Shown here in pieces: positions 6,767-17,175 of a stretch of 64,000 nt of DNA. The position numbers and the translations under genes are program-made. Below the pieces are notes generated by a model. That model was given only the letters and a program-made list of their open reading frames with translations, searched no databases and was not told the DNA's origin. The stretch spans positions 118,634 through 182,633 of the forward strand of contig PJFB01000011.1 of the NCBI GenBank assembly GCA_003574895.1, in the 5' to 3' direction. The DNA comes from Geobacter sp. (GTDB lineage: Bacteria > Desulfobacterota > Desulfuromonadia > Geobacterales > Pseudopelobacteraceae). The number at the start of each line of letters is the position of its first letter. The stretch's first letter is position 1.

Positions 6767-8896
6767 ATGATAAGCATTGGTCACATGGTAATCTCGATAA
6801 TTGCGATCACGGCACTGATGGCCTTGGCAGTCCATTCCATCTACAGAGACCGTTCCTGGACGGGTTTGTTTTTATGCTCGGCTCTGGTTGTGACCGCTCT
6901 TATAGAATTATTCGACTTGTGTTCGTTGGCGGTGTCGGCCGATGCCGTGGCCTGGAAAAGGTATGCCCTTTTCGGTGAAGGATTTCTTCCCACTGTCTGG
7001 ATACTCTGTAGTCTGACATACGCCAGACAAAGGGGCCCGTGGAAGATCGGTTGGCCTCTTCGGATCGTGATAGTTCTTACCGGCCTGTTCATCGTGGTCT
7101 CCTGCGCGGTCCCTTTCAAAACCTTATTTTATGCACCTGATTTTCCGGTTGAAAAGTTGCTGTTTCTGGGTACAGCCGGATTTTACTTTTACATCGGCAT
7201 CATGTTCAGCCTGGTTTATTCCCTCGTGAATTTCGAGGCAACTCTTGCCAATGCGTCACCAGAAGCCCTTTGGAAAATTAAGTTGGATGTCATCGGCCTC
7301 GGCACCATTCTTACCGTTCTGGCCTTCTATTACAGTCAGGCTCTGTTGTACCGCACGATCAACATGAATTACACGCTGCTCCGGTCCTTCATGTATATCG
7401 TTGCTGCTGCCATGATCGCCTATTCACGCTTGTGCCGGCAAGGCACGGTCCGCATTCTGGTTTCCCGTCAGACCGCCTTCAAATCATTTGTTCTGTTGGT
7501 TGTCGGAATCTATCTGGTTATGATCGGCCTCCTGGGAGAGGGGATGCAGTACTTCGGCACGTACTTCCCGCGTACCGTATCCATATCCGTTGCTTTTTTA
7601 TGCGGCATTGCACTATTGCTTCTGCTCCTCTCCGAGAGGACGCGGCGAGAGATCAAGGTTATTCTGCATAAAAATTTCTATCAGCATAAACATGATTACC
7701 GCACCCAGTGGCTTCGTTTTACCGAGCAGCTTTCAACTTCCCAATCCGGAGATCAATTGCTGCAGCGGATTCTATCCGCATACTGCGAGATCTTTGGAAT
7801 CAATGGGGCCACACTTTTTCTTTATGAGGAAAATCATGGCGGTTACTGCATGGCGGCATTATATCATGCGGAACCGATTCAGGAAGTTATCACCTGTGAT
7901 AACTCATTGATTAGATTCATGAAGGAACGTGCCTGGGTGGTAAATACCAAGGATGATAATCCGGAAATAACAGCCGAGAATTCCCGTTTTTTCGGAAATA
8001 ATGATATCTCGTTTGTCATACCGCTTTTTGCCTCGGAGCAGCTTGAAGGTTTCATCGCCTTGGGGAAAGTTATTAAGAGCAATGAAGTATACATTTACGA
8101 AGACTATGATTTGATGAAAACCATAGCAAGACAGGCTTCACTGGCAATTCTCCACCAGCGTCTCTCCGAACAGATTACCCATGCGCGCCAGATAGAGGCT
8201 GTAGGCAAGGTTTCGACATTTGTTGCCCATGATCTGAAAAATCTCGTGTCGAACCTGTCACTGATCGTCGATAATGCGGCCAAGTATATTCACAACCCTG
8301 ATTTTCAGAAGGATATGCTGGTGTCTTTGGATAATACGGCCGGCAAGATGCGGGCTTTGATCGGAAAATTGAAGAATCTTGGTGAGCGGGATCTGTTGAA
8401 CATCCAGACAGTAAATCTGCTGGACCTGGCAGAGAAAACCGCCAAGATGATCAGCGGAGCCAGCATCACCATAACCGGCACGCCGGAGAAGGTGCTTGTC
8501 GACGAGAATGAAATCCAGAACGTTATCATGAATCTGCTGATCAACGGAATCGAGGCTTCCGGGCCCGATGAACCGTTGATGGTCGAAGTCGGCGCAGTCG
8601 ATTCGCCCTTCATAAGTGTAGCGGACCGAGGTTGTGGGATGTCGCCCCATTTTATCCGTACGGAACTTTTCAAGCCATTCAGGACTACCAAGAAGCAGGG
8701 CCTGGGAATCGGGCTTTATCAATGCCGGCAAATAGTTGATGCGCATGGCGGCCGGATGGAGGTCAGCAGCTCCGAAGGGCAAGGTTCCGTATTCACAGTA
8801 TGGTTGCGTGGAGTGGAAAACAGAGAGCAGGAGAGGGTGGGAACTGTTTCACCGTGTCATGAAAAAGCCGTGCTGAAAAGCCTTGAGACTCCGTGA
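6767..8896 (+). CDS. prsK: Membrane histidine kinase PrsK of exosortase/PEP-CTERM systems
   Basis: A 709-residue protein. The N-terminal part (about 1-285) has many hydrophobic segments, followed by a GAF-like domain (about 310-465), a phosphoacceptor helix with His at residue 488 (VAHDLKN), and a HATPase with an N box (NVIMNLLINGIEAS), DRGCGM and GLGIGLYQC. This is the layout of PrsK, the sensor kinase of EPS-type exosortase loci. The signal is unknown. prsR follows 18 bases later, so the two form an operon. Confidence 0.88.
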   Translation: MISIGHMVISIIAITALMALAVHSIYRDRSWTGLFLCSALVVTALIELFDLCSLAVSADAVAWKRYALFGEGFLPTVWILCSLTYARQRGPWKIGWPLRIVIVLTGLFIVVSCAVPFKTLFYAPDFPVEKLLFLGTAGFYFYIGIMFSLVYSLVNFEATLANASPEALWKIKLDVIGLGTILTVLAFYYSQALLYRTINMNYTLLRSFMYIVAAAMIAYSRLCRQGTVRILVSRQTAFKSFVLLVVGIYLVMIGLLGEGMQYFGTYFPRTVSISVAFLCGIALLLLLLSERTRREIKVILHKNFYQHKHDYRTQWLRFTEQLSTSQSGDQLLQRILSAYCEIFGINGATLFLYEENHGGYCMAALYHAEPIQEVITCDNSLIRFMKERAWVVNTKDDNPEITAENSRFFGNNDISFVIPLFASEQLEGFIALGKVIKSNEVYIYEDYDLMKTIARQASLAILHQRLSEQITHARQIEAVGKVSTFVAHDLKNLVSNLSLIVDNAAKYIHNPDFQKDMLVSLDNTAGKMRALIGKLKNLGERDLLNIQTVNLLDLAEKTAKMISGASITITGTPEKVLVDENEIQNVIMNLLINGIEASGPDEPLMVEVGAVDSPFISVADRGCGMSPHFIRTELFKPFRTTKKQGLGIGLYQCRQIVDAHGGRMEVSSSEGQGSVFTVWLRGVENREQERVGTVSPCHEKAVLKSLETP

Positions 8897-8914
8897 CGTA
8901 AACCGGGAGGAAAT

Positions 8915-10306
8915 GTGGAAAAACTTTTGATCATCGATGATAGCCAAGATATTCGTCAGCAACTGAAATGGGGTTTGGGGGATGAGTACTCGGTGCTGCT
9001 GGCTGGGGATGTGAACGAAGGCCTCAGCATCTTCAAGAAGCATCAGCCCAGCGTGGTAATCCTGGATTTGGGGCTTCCGCCGCACGAACACTCGTCGGTA
9101 GAGGGGTTTCGCTGTCTGGCCGAGTTGATGGAGTTGAATCCGAACACCAAAATCATCATGCTTACCGGCAATGACGAGCGGGAAAACGCCATGAAGGCGA
9201 TGCAGATGGGCGCCTATGATTTTTACGCCAAACCCCCTGTTCTGAACGAACTCAAGGTAATCATAGGGCGTGCTTTCCATGTTGCCAGCATAGAAGAGCA
9301 AAATCGCTCATTGCAACGTGCCATGGAAGTGAAGTCGTCGGATAGCGGCGGGATGCTGGGGCAATGTCCCGAGATGCAGGCAGTTTTTGCAACAATCCGG
9401 AAAGTAGCGGTCTCCGATGTCCCGATTTTTATCACTGGAGAAAGTGGTACGGGCAAGGAACTGGTGGCTCGGGCCATCCATGAGGCAAGTTTCCGTAAAA
9501 AAGGACCGTTTATACCGATAAACTGTGGGGCAATACCGGAGAATCTTCTCGAGTCCGAGTTTTTCGGCCATGAACGGGGAGCGTTTACCGGCGCCAATGC
9601 AACTGTACAAGGGAAATTGCAGTATGCCCACAAAGGAACGCTCTTTCTTGATGAAATTGGCGAATTACCTGTCAATCTTCAGGTAAAGTTGCTTCGTTTC
9701 CTTCAGGAGGGCATTATCCAAAGAGTGGGTGGCCGTGATGATATTGCTGTTGATACGCGGACGGTCTGCGCCACAAACATTGATATTGCCAAAGCGATCA
9801 CTGATGGGAGCTTCCGGGAGGATCTTTACTACCGGGTAAGTGTCATAACGATCAATCTGCCTCCCCTTCGGGAGCGTGGGGATGATATCATGCTGCTCGC
9901 CCATTACTTTCTTCAGATGTACAATAGCGAGCACAAGAAAAAGATACGGAGATTCAGTTCATCAGCAGTTTCTTTTCTCAAATCCCATGACTGGCCCGGC
10001 AACGTGCGCGAATTGAAAAACCGCCTGCAACGGGCGGTTATCATGAGCGACGGCGCCAGCATCAAGCCAGAGGATCTTGGTTGTGAACAGAAGATGGAGG
10101 ACCAGCAGCAGTCGCCCTACGGAATCGTTTCCCTGCGGGAGGCCCGCAACATTGTTGAACGGGATTTGATCGGGGCTGCCATCGAGCGTCATTCTGACAA
10201 TATTCTGAAAGCGGCCGAAGAGCTTGGAGTGAGCAGGCCGACATTATATGACCTGATGAAGAAACACGGCCTCAAAAAAGATTGGCATACTTCGGAAGCT
10301 GACTGA
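8915..10306 (+). CDS. prsR: Sigma-54-dependent response regulator PrsR
   Basis: A 463-residue NtrC-type regulator. The receiver domain has the phospho-acceptor Asp at residue 51 (VILDLG). The AAA+ domain has Walker A GESGTGKE, the sigma-54-contacting GAFTGA loop and Walker B LFLDEIGE. A C-terminal Fis-type helix-turn-helix reads KAAEELGVSRPTLYDLMK. Full length, it matches the PEP-CTERM-box regulator family PrsR, which drives exosortase-substrate and exopolysaccharide genes. The GTG start is preceded by GGGAGG. An ATG two bases upstream is in another frame. Confidence 0.9.
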   Translation: MEKLLIIDDSQDIRQQLKWGLGDEYSVLLAGDVNEGLSIFKKHQPSVVILDLGLPPHEHSSVEGFRCLAELMELNPNTKIIMLTGNDERENAMKAMQMGAYDFYAKPPVLNELKVIIGRAFHVASIEEQNRSLQRAMEVKSSDSGGMLGQCPEMQAVFATIRKVAVSDVPIFITGESGTGKELVARAIHEASFRKKGPFIPINCGAIPENLLESEFFGHERGAFTGANATVQGKLQYAHKGTLFLDEIGELPVNLQVKLLRFLQEGIIQRVGGRDDIAVDTRTVCATNIDIAKAITDGSFREDLYYRVSVITINLPPLRERGDDIMLLAHYFLQMYNSEHKKKIRRFSSSAVSFLKSHDWPGNVRELKNRLQRAVIMSDGASIKPEDLGCEQKMEDQQQSPYGIVSLREARNIVERDLIGAAIERHSDNILKAAEELGVSRPTLYDLMKKHGLKKDWHTSEAD

Positions 10307-10346
10307 GATAACCTAGTATGCCAATGAGTTGCCGACGCTGCAAATG

Positions 10347-10542
10347 TTAGCGGACAATCACGCGCAGGTTTTTCAAGCTGACCTTGTAGTTGCCCATTGT
10401 CGCGATAGGTATCGGACATGTCGGTAATCTTAGCATAAAACCATCCACCGCCACGTGCGCTGCCCTTTTTGCGGGGTGCTTTGTACACTCCGTCCTGATT
10501 GTTGTCATTGAATGCGATGACATGCTTTTCTTCTTTAACCAT
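10347..10542 (-). pseudogene. Small conserved-looking protein with a one-base frameshift
   Basis: Reading from ATG 10542, with a good AGGAGG eight bases upstream, the frame codes for a basic, Gly-rich small protein (KAPRKKGSARGGGWFYAK, then DTYRDNG). After codon 49 the annotated frame becomes low-complexity and runs into the 3' end of prsR. If one base of the CCC at 10393-10395 (GGG on this strand) is dropped, it continues as NYKVSLKNLRVIVR and stops at 10347, giving about 64 residues. That ending looks far more protein-like and clears prsR. The function is unknown. It could be a true mutation or a base-calling error in a homopolymer. Confidence 0.6.
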
Positions 10543-10562
10543 TGCGGATACCTCCTGGTGAT

Positions 10563-12773
10563 ATGTTTATGAAAGCTCTCTGCGCTGCTGTAATTTTTGC
10601 AATCTTACTAATTGCCGCAGTAGTCATATTCCGCTTGTTTCGCCGCAAACAGCGCTTGCTCGAAGAAGTGGAAGAGTGCTTTAGCGCCACATTCGAACAG
10701 GCTGCCGTTGGTATGGCTCACGTAGCCATCGACGGTACCTGGCTCCGTGTCAATTCCAAGCTTTGCGATATCACAGGCTATAGTCGAGATGAATTGATGG
10801 GGCTCACGTTCCAGAAAATAACTCACCCCGATGATCTTGCTGCCGACTTGGAGAGTCTTCACCTGATACTCGATGGTAAGATCCAAACTTGTTCCATGGA
10901 TAAGAGGTATATACGTAAAGACGGCAGTCCTGTCTGGATTTGCCTGACTGTCTCGCTGGCACGGGACCAGAAAGGTTTCCCCAAATACTTTATAGCGGTT
11001 ATCAAGGATATATCTGATCGAAAGCTGGCTGAGAGTGAACTGGATCGGTACAAGGAGCATCTTCAGGAATTGATAAAGGAAAGGACCGACGAACTGTCTA
11101 GTGCTGAAGAGCGCTTTAGACTTTTTTTCAAGAATAGCATTGCCGCGATGCTGATAATCTCGTCTGAAGGTGAAATGTGCGAAGTTAATCCGGAGGCCTG
11201 CCGGCTCTTTCAGATCAATGAGGCGGATTTTCGCTTTTTAAAGCTGGAAGATCTGATCGATCAAACTGATGCGAGGTTTAAGGAGGCCCAGAAATCTTGT
11301 GCTGATAATGGAGTGTTTTATGGCGAGTTGACATTGAAACGAAACGATGGGACTTCATTTCCTGCCCTGGTGTCGTTGGCCGTATTTCATGAACCCAGCG
11401 GGATTGGTCAGTCGAGCATGGTGATTCGCGATGTTTCCGACCAGAAAAGGACCGAGGAGGCTTTGCGAGCCAGTGAAGCCCAACTCAAAGAGGCTCAGCA
11501 AATCGCGCACATCGGCCATTGGGAACTCAATTTCATGACTGAGACAGTGACCTGGTCGGATGAGATCTACAATATTTACGAAGTCGATCCCGATAAATTT
11601 GAAGCATCTTTTGATACGTTTTTCAACCTGCTCTCCCCAATGGAAAGGGAAAAAGTCGGCCGTGCCGGTATTGATACGGAACTGAACAAGAATCCCTACG
11701 ATATCGTTCATCGTTTCAATTTTCCTGGAGGCCGCATAAAGTATGTTCACGAAACCTGTCAGAATTTTTTTGACGAAACCGGCAAGTTGATTCGTTCCGT
11801 AGGCACTGTTCAGGATATTACAGCCAGATGGATTACGGAGGAAAGACTTCGCCAATTATCACGGGCAGTAGAGCAGAGCCCGGTGTGTGTCGTCATCACC
11901 GATCTGGAAGGTATCATTAGCTATGTAAATCCGCGGTTTTCCGAATTGACCGGCTACAGTTATGACGAGGCGCTTGGCCAGAATCCGAGGATATTGAAAT
12001 CACATATTACACCAAAAGAAACATTTGTTGAGCTTTGGAAGAATCTCAAGGCTGGTACTGAATGGCGCGGAGAATTTTGCAATAAAAAGAAGAACGGTGA
12101 ATATTACTGGGAAATGGCCTATATATCCCCGGTAGTCGATACGCAGGGGAACTCTACACATTTCGTGGCAGTAAAAGAGGATATTACAGCCAGGAAGCTT
12201 GCTGAGGTAGAATTAAGGGAGCTTTCTCTCTCGGATGATTTGACAGGTCTCTCTAACCGGCGCGGCTTTATGCATCTTGCCAAACAGCAACTCAAGGTTT
12301 CTGACCGGAATCGTAAGGGGCTGGTTCTGATCTTTGCGGATCTGGATAAGATGAAATGGATTAATGATACCTTTGGCCATGGTGAAGGTGATCGGGCCTT
12401 GGTAGATACCGCCGGTATTTTAAAGAGCTCATTCCGGGTTTCCGACATAATATCACGGCTTGGCGGGGATGAATTCGTTGTCCTTTCCGTTGAGGCGCCG
12501 GAAAAATCCGAAGAGCATATCATGGACCGGTTGCAGGAAAACCTGCAGGCACATAACATGGAGGCTGGTCGCCCTTATAAGCTTTCGATCAGTTTCGGAA
12601 TAACCACTTATAATCCGGAGGAACCTTGCACGCTTGATGAGTTGATCGAACGGGGGGATAAATTGATGTATGAACAGAAACAGAAGAAAAAATTGAAATC
12701 TGCCGGTTCCACTGCAACGATTGATTCCCGGCCTGCTGTTACAGATCGACCGCAGGGAGATGAACTTAGATAA
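10563..12773 (+). CDS. Membrane-anchored multi-PAS diguanylate cyclase
   Basis: A 736-residue protein with one N-terminal membrane segment (AVIFAILLIAAVVIF), four PAS/PAC sensor units (about 45-165, 185-300, 310-435, 440-560) and a C-terminal GGDEF domain with an intact GGDEF and an ND..GH..GD motif. The Asp of that last motif is the usual guanine-contacting residue, so this is a standard c-di-GMP synthase signature rather than the Ser variant of hybrid cGAMP-forming GGDEF enzymes. I prefer ATG 10563; an in-frame TTG at 10542 would overlap the start of the divergent small gene. Confidence 0.88.
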   Translation: MFMKALCAAVIFAILLIAAVVIFRLFRRKQRLLEEVEECFSATFEQAAVGMAHVAIDGTWLRVNSKLCDITGYSRDELMGLTFQKITHPDDLAADLESLHLILDGKIQTCSMDKRYIRKDGSPVWICLTVSLARDQKGFPKYFIAVIKDISDRKLAESELDRYKEHLQELIKERTDELSSAEERFRLFFKNSIAAMLIISSEGEMCEVNPEACRLFQINEADFRFLKLEDLIDQTDARFKEAQKSCADNGVFYGELTLKRNDGTSFPALVSLAVFHEPSGIGQSSMVIRDVSDQKRTEEALRASEAQLKEAQQIAHIGHWELNFMTETVTWSDEIYNIYEVDPDKFEASFDTFFNLLSPMEREKVGRAGIDTELNKNPYDIVHRFNFPGGRIKYVHETCQNFFDETGKLIRSVGTVQDITARWITEERLRQLSRAVEQSPVCVVITDLEGIISYVNPRFSELTGYSYDEALGQNPRILKSHITPKETFVELWKNLKAGTEWRGEFCNKKKNGEYYWEMAYISPVVDTQGNSTHFVAVKEDITARKLAEVELRELSLSDDLTGLSNRRGFMHLAKQQLKVSDRNRKGLVLIFADLDKMKWINDTFGHGEGDRALVDTAGILKSSFRVSDIISRLGGDEFVVLSVEAPEKSEEHIMDRLQENLQAHNMEAGRPYKLSISFGITTYNPEEPCTLDELIERGDKLMYEQKQKKKLKSAGSTATIDSRPAVTDRPQGDELR

Positions 12774-12799
12774 AATATTATGACCGATAACGGCGGTCG

Positions 12800-14995
12800 T
12801 CAGGAAACAACGGCCGAAATGTTTGAAGTTGAGTCTCTCAGAAGAAGTTCAACTTCTGCGGCGGGAACGGGTTTGCTGAAGAGAAATCCCTGCATTTCGT
12901 CACATCCGAGTTCATTTAAGGTTTTCATTTGAAAATTGGTCTCAACGCCCTCTGCCACAAGGTGTAGTCCGAATCCGCGTGCTATGCCGACAATTGCGTG
13001 GATGATCGGGGAGATTCGCTTTTCCTCGGCCAGATCCTTGACAAATGATTGGTCAATCTTGATGGTGCTGATTGGAAAACGGCGCAGGTAATTGAGTGAA
13101 GAATAGCGGGTACCGAAATCGTCTATTGAGATGCGTACACCGCGGTCGCGCAACAACCTCATCTTGTCGATTACGCCGGATACATCCTGCAATAGCAGGT
13201 TTTCAGTGATTTCTATCTCCAGAACATTGGCTGGCAGGTTGAATTTTTTGATGTTGCAGGCAATTCGTTCGACGACGTCATTGCGGTCGAATTCCAATGG
13301 CGAGACATTTACCGAGATACGCAGATCATCCATCCCCATTTCACGCCATTTGGCCATTTGGCCGCACGCCTCGGCCAGTACCCAATCCGTAATGTCACAG
13401 ATCAAGCCTGCTTCCTCCGCCATGTCTATGAAGCTGGACGGATTCAACAGACCGTGTAACGGATGCCTCCATCTGATCAGCGCCTCAAGTCCGACGATCC
13501 TGTCTCCGCTAACGCTTATTTGCGGCTGGTAGTGTAATTCGAATTCAGATTCCTGAATGGCTTGACGCAACTCGTTCTCCAGGCTGATGCGTTCGTGGTA
13601 ACAGGCGTTCATCTCAGCCGAAAAAAACATATAGTCGTTCTTGCCGTTGGCCTTGACCTTATACATGGCAATATCGGCATTTTTCAGCAGCACATCTGCA
13701 TTGTCTCCATCGCGGGGATAGACGGCTATGCCGATACTGGCCGTTGCCCGGAATTCCTGGCCGCGTACATAAAACGGTGCTTTAAGTTCGTCCAGAATCT
13801 TCTCGGCAATGATGCTTGCATCTTCGGCATGGAACAGATCCGGCAGTAGTACGGTAAATTCATCCCCACCCTGGCGGGCAAGGGTGTCGCCGGCTCTCAT
13901 GCAGTTGCGCAGACGCAGCGCCACGTTTTTTAAAAGCTCATCACCTTCAGCATGGCCGTGGGTATCGTTCACAAGCTTGAAGCGGTCGAGGTCGATGAAC
14001 ATGACACCAACAAGTCCACCATATCGCGTCGACTGGGTAATGGACAGATCAAGGCGGTCCTTGAACAACCTTCGGTTCGGCAGATGAGTAAGATGATCGT
14101 GAAGTGCCTGGAAACTGATGGTCTCCTCGGCAATTTTACGCTCGGTTATATCCCGAGCTACGCCATATGTGCCCATAAAGTGCCTGGTCAGTGAATTTTG
14201 CTGGTCACTGCTGTCGTCATAGACGCCCATGGCGCTCAACATGGCTACGATGTGGCGGCTCTCGAAATGCCTGTAGTTGTTGTTTTTACATTTAAGACGA
14301 ACTTCCACATTCGTGGTGGCGCGGTTGTCGCTACGTCGTTCTGTGAAGGCGTATTGGGCCTGATCCACATCTTCATCATGGACAATGGTGGTGTATTTGC
14401 ATCCTATCAGTTCGCCACGCGAATAGCCCAGAAGCGATTCAACCCTGCCATTGATAAACATGAAGCAGCCTTTGGGGTCGAGCGTGTAGATCAGGTCCGG
14501 GGAGTTTTCGACCAGGAACCTGTGAAGTCGCTCGGATTGTTCTAGCCGGGCCGTCATCAGGGCATGACTGCGCTCCAGCCTACTACGATGCAGGGCATTA
14601 TCAACCTTGTGCTGGATCTTATCCAACTCGCTTGGTTTGCGCACGAATTCCACGACGCCGTTGCGGAGCGCACGTATGGCGGAGTCGATGCTTTCGTCCG
14701 CGCTGACCATGATCACGGCTGTTGGTTTCTTGAACTTAGTGATCCACTCCATCACGTCCAAGCCGGAAATATCCGGAAGATTTATGTCCAGGAGGACAAG
14801 GGCTATTTCCTGAGACTTGAGTATGGCTATGGCATCACTGCCGGTCGAACATTCCAGTATTTCCCGGCCCACTCCATCCAGTAGCAGGCGCAAGCTGGAG
14901 CGGATCCGGGCCTCATCGTCAACGATGAGGATTCGTTGTGGTTGTTCAAACCATTCCGGCGATGGGTTGAACTTGGTCCAGGAAAAAAAATTCAT
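12800..14995 (-). CDS. Response regulator with PAS, GGDEF and EAL domains
   Basis: A 731-residue protein: receiver domain (about 20-135, acceptor Asp in VLLDINLPD), PAS (about 150-280), GGDEF with an intact GGDEF and NDTHGHAEGD, and an EAL domain containing GLEALIRWRHP, SVNVSPLEF, EIEITEN, SIDDFGT, KIDQSF and EGVET. Both catalytic sets look complete, so it may make and break c-di-GMP depending on phosphorylation. Its start overlaps the stop of the upstream kinase gene (ATGA-type overlap), which makes that kinase the probable partner. Confidence 0.92.
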   Translation of the reverse strand: MNFFSWTKFNPSPEWFEQPQRILIVDDEARIRSSLRLLLDGVGREILECSTGSDAIAILKSQEIALVLLDINLPDISGLDVMEWITKFKKPTAVIMVSADESIDSAIRALRNGVVEFVRKPSELDKIQHKVDNALHRSRLERSHALMTARLEQSERLHRFLVENSPDLIYTLDPKGCFMFINGRVESLLGYSRGELIGCKYTTIVHDEDVDQAQYAFTERRSDNRATTNVEVRLKCKNNNYRHFESRHIVAMLSAMGVYDDSSDQQNSLTRHFMGTYGVARDITERKIAEETISFQALHDHLTHLPNRRLFKDRLDLSITQSTRYGGLVGVMFIDLDRFKLVNDTHGHAEGDELLKNVALRLRNCMRAGDTLARQGGDEFTVLLPDLFHAEDASIIAEKILDELKAPFYVRGQEFRATASIGIAVYPRDGDNADVLLKNADIAMYKVKANGKNDYMFFSAEMNACYHERISLENELRQAIQESEFELHYQPQISVSGDRIVGLEALIRWRHPLHGLLNPSSFIDMAEEAGLICDITDWVLAEACGQMAKWREMGMDDLRISVNVSPLEFDRNDVVERIACNIKKFNLPANVLEIEITENLLLQDVSGVIDKMRLLRDRGVRISIDDFGTRYSSLNYLRRFPISTIKIDQSFVKDLAEEKRISPIIHAIVGIARGFGLHLVAEGVETNFQMKTLNELGCDEMQGFLFSKPVPAAEVELLLRDSTSNISAVVS

Positions 14996-17166
14996 TTTTT
15001 AACCACCTTGGGCTGCGGCAATAGAATAACGAAGCTTGTCCCTTTTCCATCCTGGCTTTGGCAGGTAATATGGCCGCCGAGACGTTCCACCAGTGAGGCA
15101 ACAATTGATAATCCGATTCCTGAATGCCCTGGCCGTCTGTTGGGTGCCAAGGGCTGAAAAAGACACTGCATGACCTCGTCAGGCAGGCCTGGGCCGTTGT
15201 CGCTGACCTTTATTTCAATGTAATCACTGTTGTCACGGGAGATATTGCCTCGTGTGGAAATGACAAAACTGCCACCTGCAGGCATTGCCTCGGAACCGTT
15301 CTTCCAGAGGTTGAACAGAATTTGCTTGAGACTGTCACGGTCACCTGTGATTGATGGGAGATCGGGGTCTAATGATTTTTCGAGTGTTATGCCGCAACTG
15401 GAGAACAGGGATTCGCCATAAAGCGCCAGCATGCCTTCGATAACTGCATTGACGTTGAACGAGGCGGCAACGGGAGGAATATCAGCCAGGTCACTCAAGC
15501 GCCGCACGATAAGCGCTACCCGGTCAATTTCCTCTCTGAGGATGTCCAATTCCTGTTGTACGCCTATTTCGTCCGGCAACTTGTTGCTGACGATCTTCAA
15601 ATAGTTTTTTATGATGCCCAAAGGGTTGCCGGCCTCATGGGCGACTTTGCGAGCGTGTTGTTCAAAGCGGTTGGTCAATGCTTCCTCAAGTTTCTGATCT
15701 CTTGTTCGCAGTTCCCGACAGTTTTCGATGCTGGCTGCCGCCAAGCTGGCGAAATTTGTAATCCATTCAAGTTTAGAGAGCATCCGGGCGTATTGGGGGG
15801 CATTCAAGCCATAGGCCATAACGCCTATTTGGTTGTCGTGGACGCACATGGGGACATATAGTACTCCGTCACACCCAAGTGAGCGTGCTATCTGGACATC
15901 AACCAAAGAAACGGCAGACGGCCGTTCAGCGTCGAATGTTGCGTGCGGTATGTTTTTCATGATAACGGTGGCAGCGAGGCTTTGCTCTGAATCAAGGGCG
16001 ATTTCTACCTGTTGCAGCAAATCCGGTTGCCCGCTGACATGTGGCCCGGAAAGGACATTCTTGCCCGGTTGTACCAGAAGAAATGCGAGCCGCCCAAGGC
16101 CAAAAAGGATTCGGGCAGATTCGCGTACGGCCAAAAGAATTTCGGATTCGCTGTAGAGGGCTGACAGGTTCTGCTGCATGGAATGCATCATGGCCATGTC
16201 TTGTACTGCAGCTTCCATACGGGAATATGCCAACTCATTGCCGCTCGGTTTTGATCTGAAGCATTCATAGGGAGTGGCGGGTGAGGGGAGGGTTTTGGTA
16301 AGATCGGTTTCTCCGATGTCGAGAGCGGCTGCAAGCATGGCGACACGATCGGAAGATAGCTGCATAATTATAGCAGTATCGGCCAGGCTGATATTTAATA
16401 TCGATTTGATCAATGAGAGGCCAACATCATCTTCATCAGGTGGTTGGCCTGTTTTGGCATAGCTGTCGGCAATTAGGTGGGCAGACCATACGATTTGACT
16501 CAAGGAGTCGGCGTGAACGATTTCGTTGGCAGGTTTGTGGTGGAAAAGCACTGCATCTGCCATGAATGAGGATAGTTTCCATTGATCGACCAACCAGGCG
16601 CCTACTGCGGCATGGTTGGTCCCCAGTAACGGCTCTTCAATGTCGTGAAGCGCGATCTCATCACTGCTCCAGCCAAGCAGGACGCCGTAACGTTCCCCCA
16701 TTCCTCCCAACAACAAGAGCTGGCCTATGTCGTGCATCAGGCCGGCAAGATAGGCCTCTTCGGCGTCTGGGTATTCAATATGGGTTGCGATTGCATGGGC
16801 TATTTCGGCAACCCTCAGGGAGTGGCCCCAGAAGCCGGTCAAATTATATCTAAGGTCACCTGCCGAACGGGCGAAAACACTCTGGATGGCAAGGCAGGCA
16901 GCTATGGTCCGCATGAGTCGCGTTCCAAGAGCGACCAAACACTGATCAAGACTCTTTATTTCAGCGCCGCGCCGTAAAGCCGGTGAGTTGGAAATAGTAA
17001 GGACTCGGGCACTCAGCGCCGGATCCTGGCCGACCAGTTTTGCCAACTCCGTCATCGAGGCATTATCATCATCCACCACACTCAGAAATCTTAGCAATAT
17101 CTGGGGCATGGATGGCAATTGGATCGATTCGATTGCATCTAGAACCGCTCCGGGAATCTGTTGCAA
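14992..17166 (-). CDS. HDOD-GAF histidine kinase
   Basis: A 724-residue soluble protein: HDOD domain (about 10-215), GAF-like domain (about 320-480), phosphoacceptor helix KVAHEAGNPLG, N box NLWKNGSEAMP, and ATP-lid motifs SDNGPGLP and GIGLSIV. No membrane segments are evident, so it senses something inside the cell. The TTG start is supported by GGGAGG six bases upstream. It overlaps the REC-PAS-GGDEF-EAL gene and the two form a signalling operon. Confidence 0.9.
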   Translation of the reverse strand: MQQIPGAVLDAIESIQLPSMPQILLRFLSVVDDDNASMTELAKLVGQDPALSARVLTISNSPALRRGAEIKSLDQCLVALGTRLMRTIAACLAIQSVFARSAGDLRYNLTGFWGHSLRVAEIAHAIATHIEYPDAEEAYLAGLMHDIGQLLLLGGMGERYGVLLGWSSDEIALHDIEEPLLGTNHAAVGAWLVDQWKLSSFMADAVLFHHKPANEIVHADSLSQIVWSAHLIADSYAKTGQPPDEDDVGLSLIKSILNISLADTAIIMQLSSDRVAMLAAALDIGETDLTKTLPSPATPYECFRSKPSGNELAYSRMEAAVQDMAMMHSMQQNLSALYSESEILLAVRESARILFGLGRLAFLLVQPGKNVLSGPHVSGQPDLLQQVEIALDSEQSLAATVIMKNIPHATFDAERPSAVSLVDVQIARSLGCDGVLYVPMCVHDNQIGVMAYGLNAPQYARMLSKLEWITNFASLAAASIENCRELRTRDQKLEEALTNRFEQHARKVAHEAGNPLGIIKNYLKIVSNKLPDEIGVQQELDILREEIDRVALIVRRLSDLADIPPVAASFNVNAVIEGMLALYGESLFSSCGITLEKSLDPDLPSITGDRDSLKQILFNLWKNGSEAMPAGGSFVISTRGNISRDNSDYIEIKVSDNGPGLPDEVMQCLFQPLAPNRRPGHSGIGLSIVASLVERLGGHITCQSQDGKGTSFVILLPQPKVVKK

Positions 17167-17175
17167 TCAAGCCTC

